The notes beneath the pieces were generated by a model that saw only the letters and a program-made list of their open reading frames with translations, ran no database searches and had not been told where the DNA came from. Below, in pieces: positions 8,444 to 16,598 of a DNA stretch of 64,000 nt. How positions within the stretch are numbered: position 1 is the first letter of the stretch; the number at the start of each line of letters is the position of its first letter. Position numbers and translations under genes: made by a program. The DNA is from Pelomonas sp. V22 (lineage in GTDB: Bacteria; Pseudomonadota; Gammaproteobacteria; Burkholderiales; Burkholderiaceae_C). Location: the NCBI RefSeq assembly GCF_030014915.1, contig NZ_JAGIXS010000006.1:1-64000 (forward strand). Direction: 5' to 3'.

Positions 8444-8734
8444 CTGGATCTCCTTGTGCGAGCGGACTCGCTTCGTTTTGGCCATGCGGCGGCGCCACTG
8501 TGGGCGTCACAGCGTTTCGGGAATGCAGCGGCTCCAGGGGCGAGCCGGGTCTATCAGGGTGCAGGCCCGGACGCCGGCAGATGGCGCGGGCGGGTCTTGC
8601 GGCAAAGGGGTGCTGGCCTCGGGTCTCGCGGCTGGCCTTGCGCCGGTTCAGACGCAAGTCATCGGAGGTCTCGGCCGGGCAGCCCCGGGGTTGAAGGTGG
8701 GAGGTCTTGCTACGCCACGGTGAACCAGGCCGCG

Positions 8735-8804
8735 ACTTGCGCAGATGATAAACAATTGATTATCTTGCGCAAGTACTTTTTATCTAACTTGATAAACAAG
8801 TTAG
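8735..8804. promoter_or_regulatory. AT-rich palindromic island in the 8444-8813 gap
   Basis: The 370 bp between the small basic gene and the HTH gene hold no convincing gene. Inside lies an AT-rich stretch with nested inverted repeats: ACTTGCGCA (8735-8743) with TGCGCAAGT (8766-8774); GATAA (8747-8751) with TTATC (8760-8764) around CAATTG; and an 8-bp perfect hairpin CTAACTTG/CAAGTTAG (8784-8791, 8797-8804). TGATAAAC occurs twice (8746, 8790). Neither hairpin is followed by a T-run, so an operator or promoter is more likely than a terminator. Confidence 0.5.
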
Positions 8805-8813
8805 GGGGCGGTG

Positions 8814-9413
8814 TCAGCGCTTTTTGGGCTTCAAGGGCGCGATGCCCTGTTGCAGGCGGCGCCATTCGTCCACGTCCGAGGCCTGGACTGCGGTTGCGCT
8901 GCGCGTGGCCGGTGGTGGCAGGGGCTTGCCGGCGGCAGCCGCGATGGCTGCTGGGCTTGCGGCCAGCGAGGGGGCTGCCGAAGCAGCGGGTGTGAGCACC
9001 TCGCCGAGCAGGTCCAGCAGGCGCGTGCGGGCGCGCTGCGGGTGGCGGCGGTAGTAGGTCAGCACCAGGCCGACGATGAAACGCTCGTCGTCGTCTTGTG
9101 GCAGGTTGGGCAAGTTGTCTTGCTCAGAAAGGGCAAGAGCAGCCGACGCCTGGTGCTCCTGGTCCATCCAGCCCTGCGGCTTGTGGCACAGCTGCTCGAA
9201 CTGCCGCGCGAGGCGCTCGCCGATCTGGCGCGAGCGGCCCTTGATCTGGCTCCAGTAGCTGGGCTGGATCTGCAGGCGCTCGGCAAAGCGCCGCTCCAGG
9301 CCGCGCAGGGCGGCGGCATCGGGGTGCTTGACGGTGGCGGAGACGAACTCCTCGAACAGGAGCAGGGCGTTGTCCAGACGGATCTGGGCAACGTCGCGGT
9401 GCGCGGTTGACAT
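8814..9413 (-). CDS. helix-turn-helix DNA-binding protein
   Basis: 199 residues from the ATG at 9413. Residues about 30-75 (RRFAERLQIQPSYWSQIKGRSRQIGERLARQFEQ) resemble a Cro/C1-type helix-turn-helix. The middle is a helical segment and the C-terminal third is an Ala/Pro-rich linker ending in a basic PLKPKKR tail. A TTG three codons earlier (9422) is also possible. Two direct repeats of TGATAAAGCT lie just upstream of the start and related TGATAAAC elements lie just past the stop, consistent with autoregulation (inference). Target genes unknown. Confidence 0.65.
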   Translation of the reverse strand: MSTAHRDVAQIRLDNALLLFEEFVSATVKHPDAAALRGLERRFAERLQIQPSYWSQIKGRSRQIGERLARQFEQLCHKPQGWMDQEHQASAALALSEQDNLPNLPQDDDERFIVGLVLTYYRRHPQRARTRLLDLLGEVLTPAASAAPSLAASPAAIAAAAGKPLPPPATRSATAVQASDVDEWRRLQQGIAPLKPKKR

Positions 9414-9422
9414 GGGGCGCAA

Positions 9423-9445
9423 TGATAAAGCTCCCTGATAAAGCT
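9423..9445. repeat. direct repeat TGATAAAGCT x2 at the HTH gene start
   Basis: TGATAAAGCT occurs at 9423-9432 and 9436-9445, a 13-bp period, just upstream of the HTH gene start codon on the minus strand. This is well placed for repressor binding. The TGATAAA core recurs twice in the palindromic island at the other end of the gene. Confidence 0.55.
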
Positions 9446-9473
9446 TCCTTGAGCAGGAGCTAATCCGGGCCCA

Positions 9474-11579
9474 TCAGTCCTCGTCCTGTGTGCGGTGGGC
9501 CGCCACCAGGGCCGCCTGCGTGTTGGGTGGCACCGGCTGGTAATGGGCGAGCGCCACCGTGTAGCGGCCCTGGCCGCTGGTCATGGCGTTCAGCCGGGTC
9601 TGGTAGCTGGCCAGCTCGGCCAGCGGCGCGAGGCCTTGCACGCTGATGATGCCGGGCACATTGGCGCGCGTGCCATTGACCTGGCCACGCCGCGAGGCCA
9701 GGTCGCCGGTGATGTCGCCCATGGCGTGTTCCGGCGCGCTGATCTCGATCTGAACGATCGGCTCCAGCACCAGCGGCCTTGCTTCGCGCACGGCGGCCAT
9801 CAATGCCCGCTTGCCGGCGGTGAAGAAGGCGATTTCCTTGCTGTCGACCGAATGGTGCTTGCCGTCGAACACCGTGACCCTGATGTCCACGAGCGGGTTG
9901 CCCGAGACCACGCCGCTCTCGAGTGCCGCGCGCACGCCCTTCTCGACGGCCGGCATGAACTGCCCCGGTATCGTGCCGCCCTTGACCGCGTCGACGAACT
10001 CGAAGCCCGCGCCGCGCTCCAGCGGCTCGATGCGCAGGTAGACCTCGCCGAACTGGCCCGCGCCCCCAGACTGCTTCTTGTGCCGGTAATGCCCTTCGGA
10101 CGGGCTGGAGATGGTCTCGCGGTAGGCGATGCGCGGTGGCTGGGTGTTGACCTCGAACTTGTAGGTGTCGCGCAGCCGCTCGAGCAGCATGCGCAGGTGC
10201 AGTTCGCCGAGCCCATAGACCACGGTCTCGTTGGTGGAGGCCGTGCGCTCGACCTTGAGGCAGGGGTCTTCATCGATCAGCCGCGTGAGGATCTCCCACA
10301 TGCGCTGCTCGTCGCCATGGCGTGCGGGGCTGATCGCGAGGCCATGCACGGGTACTGGGAATTCCAGCGGTTTCAAGTGGATGTGCTCGTCTTCCGGCGC
10401 ATCGTGCAGCACGGCGTCGTAGTGCAGCTCGTCGACCTTGGCGATGGCGCAGAGATCGCCGGGCAGAGCTTGTTCGATCTCCATATGCTCCTTGCCCTGC
10501 AGCATGAACAGATGACTCACCTTGAAGGGCTTGCGCGCATGGCCCACCAGCAGCTGTGCGCCCTTGCGCAGCGTGCCCTGGTGCACGCGCAGGATGCCGA
10601 GCTTGCCGAGGTAGGGGTCGGCATTGATCTTGAAGACATGGGCCAGCACATGGGCCTCGGGATCGGGCGCGGCCTGCAGGGGCACGGCTTCCGGCCCCTC
10701 GCCTACGAGGAACTGCGGCGGGTTCCCCTCGGTCGGGTTGGGCAGCAAGCGCTCGATCACGTCCAGCAGTTCGGCCACGCCCGCGCCATTGCGAGCCGAG
10801 GTGAAGCAGACCGGGATCAGATGGCCTTCGCGCAGCGCCTGCTCTAGCGGCGCGTGCAGCTCGCTGGCATCGACGTCGCCTTCATTCAGGTAGCGATCGA
10901 CGAAGGCGGCATCGACCTCCACCACCTGCTCCACCAGCGCCTGGTGCGCCTCCGCCACCGAGGAGAAATCGGCCTCGCCCGTGCGGCTGAAAAAGCAGTC
11001 CTGCACGCGGCTATTGCCTGCTGCGGGCAGGTTCAGCGGCAGGCACTCGCGGCCGAAGGTCTCGCGCAGTTGTGCCAGCAGCTCGGGCAGCTTGACACCG
11101 GGCGCGTCGATCTTGTTGATCACGATCAGCCGGCACAGGCCGCGCGCGGCGGCGGTTTCCATCAGGCGCGAGGCCATCAGCTCGATGCCGTTCTGCGCAT
11201 TGATCACCACCACGGCCGTGTCCACGGCCTCCAGCGCCGGCAGTGACTGGCCGGTGAAATCTGGCGCGCCGGGGGTGTCGATGGCATGGATGCGAAGGCC
11301 GCCATGCTGCATGTGGACCAGGGAGGCCTGCAGCGAGTGCTGCATGCGCTTTTCGAGCGGGTCGTGATCGCTGACCGTGTTGCCGCGTTCCACGCTGCCG
11401 GGGCTTTGCAGGGCGCCGGCCTGGTGTAGCAGCGCTTCCACCAGGCTGGTCTTGCCCGCGCCGGCCGGTCCCACCAGGGCCAGGGTGCGGAGGGCCGCCA
11501 TCCCCGGGTGGTTGCCGCCGGCGCCGCCTGGGCTGCCGGTGCTGGCGCTCCCGCGGGAGCCGTTGCTGGGGTTGGACAT
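9474..11579 (-). CDS. elongation factor G-like translational GTPase
   Basis: 701 residues. The GTPase domain has the P-loop GPAGAGKTS (near residue 30), the DTPG switch and NKID specificity motifs. EF-G domains II to V follow, with GGAGQFGEV in domain IV and a C-terminal GDITGDLASRRGQV. It matches the alternative EF-G-like (FusA2-type) group rather than canonical EF-G: domain IV is divergent and no ribosomal protein genes are adjacent. The ATG at 11579 has an AAAGGAG site seven bases upstream; a Ser/Gly-rich N-terminal leader of about 25 residues precedes the G domain. Its role is not settled in the family. Confidence 0.88.
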   Translation of the reverse strand: MSNPSNGSRGSASTGSPGGAGGNHPGMAALRTLALVGPAGAGKTSLVEALLHQAGALQSPGSVERGNTVSDHDPLEKRMQHSLQASLVHMQHGGLRIHAIDTPGAPDFTGQSLPALEAVDTAVVVINAQNGIELMASRLMETAAARGLCRLIVINKIDAPGVKLPELLAQLRETFGRECLPLNLPAAGNSRVQDCFFSRTGEADFSSVAEAHQALVEQVVEVDAAFVDRYLNEGDVDASELHAPLEQALREGHLIPVCFTSARNGAGVAELLDVIERLLPNPTEGNPPQFLVGEGPEAVPLQAAPDPEAHVLAHVFKINADPYLGKLGILRVHQGTLRKGAQLLVGHARKPFKVSHLFMLQGKEHMEIEQALPGDLCAIAKVDELHYDAVLHDAPEDEHIHLKPLEFPVPVHGLAISPARHGDEQRMWEILTRLIDEDPCLKVERTASTNETVVYGLGELHLRMLLERLRDTYKFEVNTQPPRIAYRETISSPSEGHYRHKKQSGGAGQFGEVYLRIEPLERGAGFEFVDAVKGGTIPGQFMPAVEKGVRAALESGVVSGNPLVDIRVTVFDGKHHSVDSKEIAFFTAGKRALMAAVREARPLVLEPIVQIEISAPEHAMGDITGDLASRRGQVNGTRANVPGIISVQGLAPLAELASYQTRLNAMTSGQGRYTVALAHYQPVPPNTQAALVAAHRTQDED

Positions 11580-11743
11580 GGTGTGCTCCTTTGCCTGCGG
11601 ACCCAAGCTGTGCGGGGCGCGCGGCCCGGCTTGCGGCCAGCGTAGGGCATGCGCGCGGGCCGCACAAGAGGATCAAGCCGTGTGCCGCCGGCGCTCCATC
11701 ACAATGCCTGCCGGCCCTGCTTTCACCGTTGGAGATCCCGCCG

Positions 11744-12622
11744 ATGCATCGCCTGCTGATCCTGCTTGCCTGCCCGCTGCTTGCTGCCGCTGCGCAAGCG
11801 GCCTGTCCCGCCGCCTCGGCCTCGCAGTTGCGCGAGGCCTTGAAACCCGAGGCCAACGAGGCCGAACGGGCGGTGCTGCAGACCCATGCGCTCAACCTGG
11901 CCAGTTGCCTGGCCAACCCCGACCCGGCGCTGCGTGACGGCCTCGGATTCGAGCTGCTCTCGACCTGGATGCGAGCCAAGGCCTTGAAGCCGGAGACGCT
12001 GCAAGTCCTGCGCGCGCGGCTGCTGCCGGTGCTGAGCGGGCCCGACATCACCTCCGGCTTTCACGCGCCCTTTGCCGCGCTGACGCTGGCCGAGATCGCG
12101 CGGGTCGACCGCCTGCAGCCCTTTCTGAGCCCGGCCGAGCGTCTTGACCTGCTGGAGCGCGCCTGCGCCTACCTGGCCGGTGTGCGGGACTATCGCGGCT
12201 TCACCCAGGATGAGGGCTGGCGCCATGGCGTGGCCCATGGCGCCGACCTGCTGATGCAACTGAGCCTCAACCCCGCGCTCGACGCAGCGGCCCAGCGCCG
12301 CATCCTGCAGGCCGTGGCCAGCCAGGTGCTGGCTGCAGGCGGCCAGGCCTACCAGTTCGGCGAGGGCCAGCGGCTGGCGCGGCCGGCGCTGTTCGCGGCC
12401 GCGCGCGGTGAGATCTCGGCCGAGGACTGGCAGCATTGGCTCACCAGCGCGCTGGCGGCAGCTACCCCGAACGCCAACCCGGACGCCGCCCTGCTGGCCC
12501 GCATCCACAACGCCCGCGAGTTCCTGTGGCCGCTCTATGTGAGCCTGAGCGAATCGCGCGACGAGACGCTCAAGGCGCGGCTGCTGCCGGCGTTACGCGC
12601 CGCTCTGCAGAAGCTGGGCTGA
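11744..12622 (+). CDS. DUF2785-type secreted protein
   Basis: 292 residues. A clear signal peptide (MHRLLILLACPLLAAAAQAA) is followed by a helical-repeat-like body with the segment DEGWRHGVAHGADLL, which I associate with DUF2785 proteins. Function unknown. GGAG lies ten bases before the ATG at 11744. It is divergent from the EF-G-like gene (164 bp between starts) and followed by the CpXC gene after 129 bp. Likely periplasmic. Confidence 0.78.
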   Translation: MHRLLILLACPLLAAAAQAACPAASASQLREALKPEANEAERAVLQTHALNLASCLANPDPALRDGLGFELLSTWMRAKALKPETLQVLRARLLPVLSGPDITSGFHAPFAALTLAEIARVDRLQPFLSPAERLDLLERACAYLAGVRDYRGFTQDEGWRHGVAHGADLLMQLSLNPALDAAAQRRILQAVASQVLAAGGQAYQFGEGQRLARPALFAAARGEISAEDWQHWLTSALAAATPNANPDAALLARIHNAREFLWPLYVSLSESRDETLKARLLPALRAALQKLG

Positions 12623-12751
12623 AGCAGGGCCCAGGGACCCTTCACCGGGTCTCACGCTTCCTGGGGATGGCGGTTCCGCCGGCCTTGTCTATCTTCGGTC
12701 GCGCCGGGCGCGGGCCCGGCTGCCCCAATCCGACCCCACACCGAGGATGCC

Positions 12752-14548
12752 ATGGCTGTCTTTCACTCCCTCCAAGTCCAGTGTTCCTGCGGCCACGCCT
12801 TCAGCGCCGATGCCGCGCGCAGCGTCAACATCCGGCGCAACCCGGCGGCTCGAACGCTGATCCTGGAGGGCAAGTTCCACCGCGTGAATTGCCCGGCCTG
12901 CGCCAAGCAGCTCGTCATCGAGCGCCCGTTCTATTACTCGGATCCCGGACGCAGCGCCGTGTTCCTGGTGTTGCCGCGCGGCGAGCGCGTCAACCATGGG
13001 CGCGACGGCCAGACCCTCACCGCGCAGAAGCGCAGCTGCCAGCTGATCAATCGTGGCAAGCTGCCCAAGCAGCTGCGCGTGATCTACGGCCTTGACGAGC
13101 TGCGCGAGAAGCTGGTGGCGCAGGACGCCGGCCTCGATGACCGCCATGTCGAGCTGCTCAAGCTCTTCGTGCTGCAGGAGCATCCCTTCCTGATGCGCAC
13201 GCCGCGGCTGCAGCTCGTGCTGAGCGAGAGCACGCCCACGCAGCTCGGCTTCACCGCCTACCACCACAACCAGCCGCGCAACTACGCGGTGCAGCTGAGC
13301 CGCTTGCTGGCCGACAGCTTCCTGAGCCAGCCGAATGAGCTCAAGCAATGGTTGGATGGCGCCGGACACAAGGCCAAGCTGTTTGCACCCGAACGGCGCT
13401 GGGTCAACTTCCGCCGCTGGACCACCCGCTACTCCGCGCTCGACGCCCTCAAGGCCTACGCCGCCACCGTGCGCGCCGGCGGCAAGATCGACCTGAAGTC
13501 GGCCGACTTCGCCACCATGTGCGCACAGCTGCCGCACGCCGCCAGCCTCTCCGGCTCCGCCAAGGCTGACCTACAGATCCTGTTCACTTACGCCAAGCGG
13601 GTGAACGACGGCGCTGCGCAGGACCAGCTTCTCGAGGTGCGGTACGGCATCAAGCTGGAAGACGAGTGGGCCACCAACCAGAACAAGACCGACATCGACA
13701 CCATCTGGAACCTGCTGCGCAACGTGCCACCCAACAACATCGAGGGCAATGTGAACTTGAAGGAGATCGAGCTGGTGCCTGGCGGTGGCGGCACCTACCA
13801 ATGGTCCGGGGTGATCCAGATCGGCAGTGCCGAGCTCTCGCAGAAGGAGCGCTTCGAAGATGTGCTGCGACACGAGGTTGGCCATGCCGTGCATGCCGAC
13901 AAGGCGGCCGTGGTCGACCCCTGGCTGCAGGCCGAGTTCGGCTGGCAGCGCTTCAAGCCGACCCGGGCCTCCATCGACGCCTGGGTTGCCCTGATGGGAG
14001 GCTGGAACGCCTGGGGGCCGGTCACGGCCTCGCAGCGTGTCGAGATGAGCAACGCCGTAGTGCAGGCCCTGGGTGATGGCGGCAGCTGGGATCCCGGCGC
14101 GCGCCCCTCGTTCCCGGCCGCTCACCCCTGGAACCGCCCAGGCTTCGGCCCCCGCCTGGCGGTGGAGGGCAGCCTCGCCAACTGGTACTCGACTTTCGAC
14201 CAGTGGTACCGGGTCAATGGCCTCGCCTTCTTCCTCAACTACTGGTACGCCGAACCGCTGGTGGTCAAGGCCTCCACGCTGGACCTGATTCAGCAGATGC
14301 CCGACCGCTACGCCGCCATGTCGCACTTCGAGTTCTTCGCCGAGCTGTATGCGCTGTACTACGACGTCGACGATCCGGACCGCAAGCTGATCCCCAAGAA
14401 GGTGGCCAATTGGCTGGATGCCAACATCGGCAAGCCGGTGGCGAGCGCGCCCCCAGCGCCCAAGCCAAAGAGCAAGCCGGCCGCCGCGAAGACGGTCACA
14501 AAGAAGGCGGCCGCGAAGAAGACGGTCAAGAAAGCGCCGAAGAAGTAG
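12752..14548 (+). CDS. CpXC zinc-ribbon / HEXXH zincin-like fusion with lysine-rich tail
   Basis: 598 residues in three parts. Residues 1-150 form a CpXC-type zinc ribbon (CSCG near residue 11 and CPAC near residue 48). The middle holds RHEVGHAVH with H374-E-V-G-H378, a zinc-protease signature, and a later FEFFAELYALYY (E527/E531) that could give the third ligand, as in anthrax-lethal-factor-like zincins. The last 40 or so residues are Lys/Ala/Pro repeats (KKAAAKK, KKAPKK) like histone H1-type tails. No signal peptide. Protease activity is inferred from motifs only. Neighbours give no functional hint. Confidence 0.75.
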   Translation: MAVFHSLQVQCSCGHAFSADAARSVNIRRNPAARTLILEGKFHRVNCPACAKQLVIERPFYYSDPGRSAVFLVLPRGERVNHGRDGQTLTAQKRSCQLINRGKLPKQLRVIYGLDELREKLVAQDAGLDDRHVELLKLFVLQEHPFLMRTPRLQLVLSESTPTQLGFTAYHHNQPRNYAVQLSRLLADSFLSQPNELKQWLDGAGHKAKLFAPERRWVNFRRWTTRYSALDALKAYAATVRAGGKIDLKSADFATMCAQLPHAASLSGSAKADLQILFTYAKRVNDGAAQDQLLEVRYGIKLEDEWATNQNKTDIDTIWNLLRNVPPNNIEGNVNLKEIELVPGGGGTYQWSGVIQIGSAELSQKERFEDVLRHEVGHAVHADKAAVVDPWLQAEFGWQRFKPTRASIDAWVALMGGWNAWGPVTASQRVEMSNAVVQALGDGGSWDPGARPSFPAAHPWNRPGFGPRLAVEGSLANWYSTFDQWYRVNGLAFFLNYWYAEPLVVKASTLDLIQQMPDRYAAMSHFEFFAELYALYYDVDDPDRKLIPKKVANWLDANIGKPVASAPPAPKPKSKPAAAKTVTKKAAAKKTVKKAPKK

Positions 14549-14637
14549 AAAGGCCGCCGCGCTACGCTTGGTCACCAACCAAGGCAGGCAGCTCGCCTAG
14601 ACTGCCGCATCGCCTCCCGGCTTTGCTGCATGCCGCC

Positions 14638-15807
14638 ATGAAACAAGCCCGCCGATCTGCCTGGACCTTGTTGCTCAGTGCCCTCTGGTTGTTCGCCGGC
14701 TGCGGCGGCGGTGGTGGCGCAAGCGCCGGTACGCCGCCCACACCTACGCCGCCCACGCCGCCGCCCCAGCTCAGCACGCTGCGCAGCGACCTGCAAAGCC
14801 CCTGGGGCCTGGCCTTCCTGCCCGACGGCCAGATGCTGGTGACCCAAAAGGGCGGCAGCCTGGTGCGACTGCCGGCCAGCGGCCAGGGGACTGCCGTCGC
14901 CATCAGCGGCTTGCCGGCCGTGGCTTCGGCCGGGCAGGGCGGCTTGCTGGACGTGGCCATCGACCCCGACTTCGCCAGCACGCCCTGGGTCTATCTCAGC
15001 TTCTCCGAGCCCGGCGTCGGCGCCGAAGCCGGCAAGGCCGGCACCTCGGTGGCGCGCGGCCGCCTCGTGGGCACTGCGCTGCTGGATGTGACCGTGATCT
15101 TCCGCCAGGCGCCCAAGGTGGCGGGCAGCGGCCACTTCGGTTCGCGCCTGGTGTTCGGCCGCGACAAGACGCTGTTCGTGACCCTGGGCGAGCGCCAGCT
15201 GGGCTCGCCCGCGCAAGACCTGGCACAGACGCTCGGCAAGGTCGTGCGCATCAACCGCGACGGCAGCCTGCCGAATGACAACCCGGCCTTCGGCGTGGGT
15301 GCTCGGCCCGGCATCTGGAGCCTCGGCCACCGCAATCCGCAGGGCGCGGCCCTGCACCCCACGACCGGCGAGCTGTGGGTCAGCGAGCATGGGCCGCAGG
15401 GCGGCGACGAGATCAACATCGCGCGGGCCGGTGCCAACTACGGCTGGCCTATCAAGAGTTATGGCTGCAACTACGGAGACCCGGTCGGCGATGCCTGCCG
15501 GCTCGGCAGTGGCGTGCATGCACCGACCTATGTGGAGCCGCTGACCTACTGGGTACCCACGTCGATTGCGCCGGCCGGTTTGGCCTTCTATACCGGCCCC
15601 ATGTTCCCCGAATGGCAGGGCCAGCTGTTCTCCGGATCGCTGGCCGGCCAGGCCTTGTGGCGCCTGCAATTGAGCGGCAACACAGTGACGGCACGAACCG
15701 CCATGTACGCGGATCTCGGCGAGCGCATCCGCGACGTGCGGCAGGCGCCGGATGGTGCCCTGCTGCTGCTGACCGACAGCGGCAAGCTGCTGCGCATCTA
15801 TCGATGA
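14638..15807 (+). CDS. PQQ-dependent sugar dehydrogenase family lipoprotein
   Basis: 389 residues. The signal peptide ends in a lipobox (LFAGC) followed by a Gly/Pro/Thr linker. The rest is the six-bladed soluble glucose dehydrogenase (GSDH) fold: SPWGLAFLPDGQMLVT, GQGGLLDVAIDPDF, GHFGSRLVF, SLGHRNPQG and SEHGPQGGDEINI are all family landmarks. It probably oxidises an aldose in the periplasm, though many family members have no known substrate. The ATG at 14638 is chosen for the signal peptide. Its stop overlaps the next start (ATGA). Confidence 0.87.
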   Translation: MKQARRSAWTLLLSALWLFAGCGGGGGASAGTPPTPTPPTPPPQLSTLRSDLQSPWGLAFLPDGQMLVTQKGGSLVRLPASGQGTAVAISGLPAVASAGQGGLLDVAIDPDFASTPWVYLSFSEPGVGAEAGKAGTSVARGRLVGTALLDVTVIFRQAPKVAGSGHFGSRLVFGRDKTLFVTLGERQLGSPAQDLAQTLGKVVRINRDGSLPNDNPAFGVGARPGIWSLGHRNPQGAALHPTTGELWVSEHGPQGGDEINIARAGANYGWPIKSYGCNYGDPVGDACRLGSGVHAPTYVEPLTYWVPTSIAPAGLAFYTGPMFPEWQGQLFSGSLAGQALWRLQLSGNTVTARTAMYADLGERIRDVRQAPDGALLLLTDSGKLLRIYR

Positions 15808-16598
15808 CCGCCTGGCTGCTGCGCATGGGCCTGGGGCTGGCCCTGCTGTTGCTGGCGGCGCTCACCTGGGTCTGGCTGCGCCAGGAGCGATTGCTGTTCT
15901 TCCCGGAGCCTTTGCCGGCGGAGCATCGTTTCGACTTCGGCGCCGATGTGCAGGAGCTGCAGATTCCGGTCAGTGGTGGCGCGGTGCTGTCGGCCCTGCA
16001 TCTGCGCCATGCCGAACCCAAGGGCCTGGTTTTCTACCTGCATGGCAATGGCGGCAATCTGCAGAGCTGGTTCGCCACGGCCGATTTCTACCGCCGCGCC
16101 GGCTACGACCTTTTCATGCTGGACTACCGGGGCTACGGCAAGAGCAGCGGCCGCATTGAGAGCGAGGCGCAGCTGCGTGCCGATGTGCGCGCTGCCTGGG
16201 ACGCCGTGGCGCCGCGCTACGCGGGCAAGCGCCGCGTGATCATCGGGCGCTCGCTGGGCACGGGCCCGGCGGCCGAGCTGGCGCTGCAGGTGCAGCCCGA
16301 GCAACTGGTGCTGGTCTCGCCCTACCTGCGCATGGTGGCCCTGATGCGCCAGCATTTCCCGCTGCTGCCGACCTGGCTCCTGCGCTATCCGCTCGACACA
16401 GCCGCCTCGCTGCGGCGATGGCAAGGCCCGCTGCTGCTTCTGCACGGCGAGCGCGACGAGCTGATCCCCGCCGAGCACAGCAAGCAGCTGCAGCAGCTCG
16501 CGCCGCAGGGCCGGCTCGTGCTGATACCGGGCGCCGGTCACAACGACCTGCAGCTGCACGAGCCCTATCTGCAGGCGATCAAGCAGGTTCTGCCCTAG
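15804..16598 (+). CDS. alpha/beta hydrolase (YfhR/BEM46-like), membrane-anchored
   Basis: 264 residues. One N-terminal membrane helix (about residues 5-25) precedes an alpha/beta hydrolase with FYLHGNGGN, DYRGYGKSSG, the nucleophile elbow IGRSLGTG, GERDELIP (Asp) and GAGHNDL (His), a complete catalytic triad in BEM46/YfhR order. Coupled to the sugar dehydrogenase gene by a 4-bp overlap. Its stop overlaps the stop of the convergent acyl-CoA dehydrogenase gene (CTAG). Substrate unknown. Confidence 0.87.
   Translation: MTAWLLRMGLGLALLLLAALTWVWLRQERLLFFPEPLPAEHRFDFGADVQELQIPVSGGAVLSALHLRHAEPKGLVFYLHGNGGNLQSWFATADFYRRAGYDLFMLDYRGYGKSSGRIESEAQLRADVRAAWDAVAPRYAGKRRVIIGRSLGTGPAAELALQVQPEQLVLVSPYLRMVALMRQHFPLLPTWLLRYPLDTAASLRRWQGPLLLLHGERDELIPAEHSKQLQQLAPQGRLVLIPGAGHNDLQLHEPYLQAIKQVLP

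Noticed and set aside
8784-8804. CTAACTTG/CAAGTTAG hairpin as a terminator for the HTH gene
   Set aside because: No T-run on either strand after the stem; more likely an operator.
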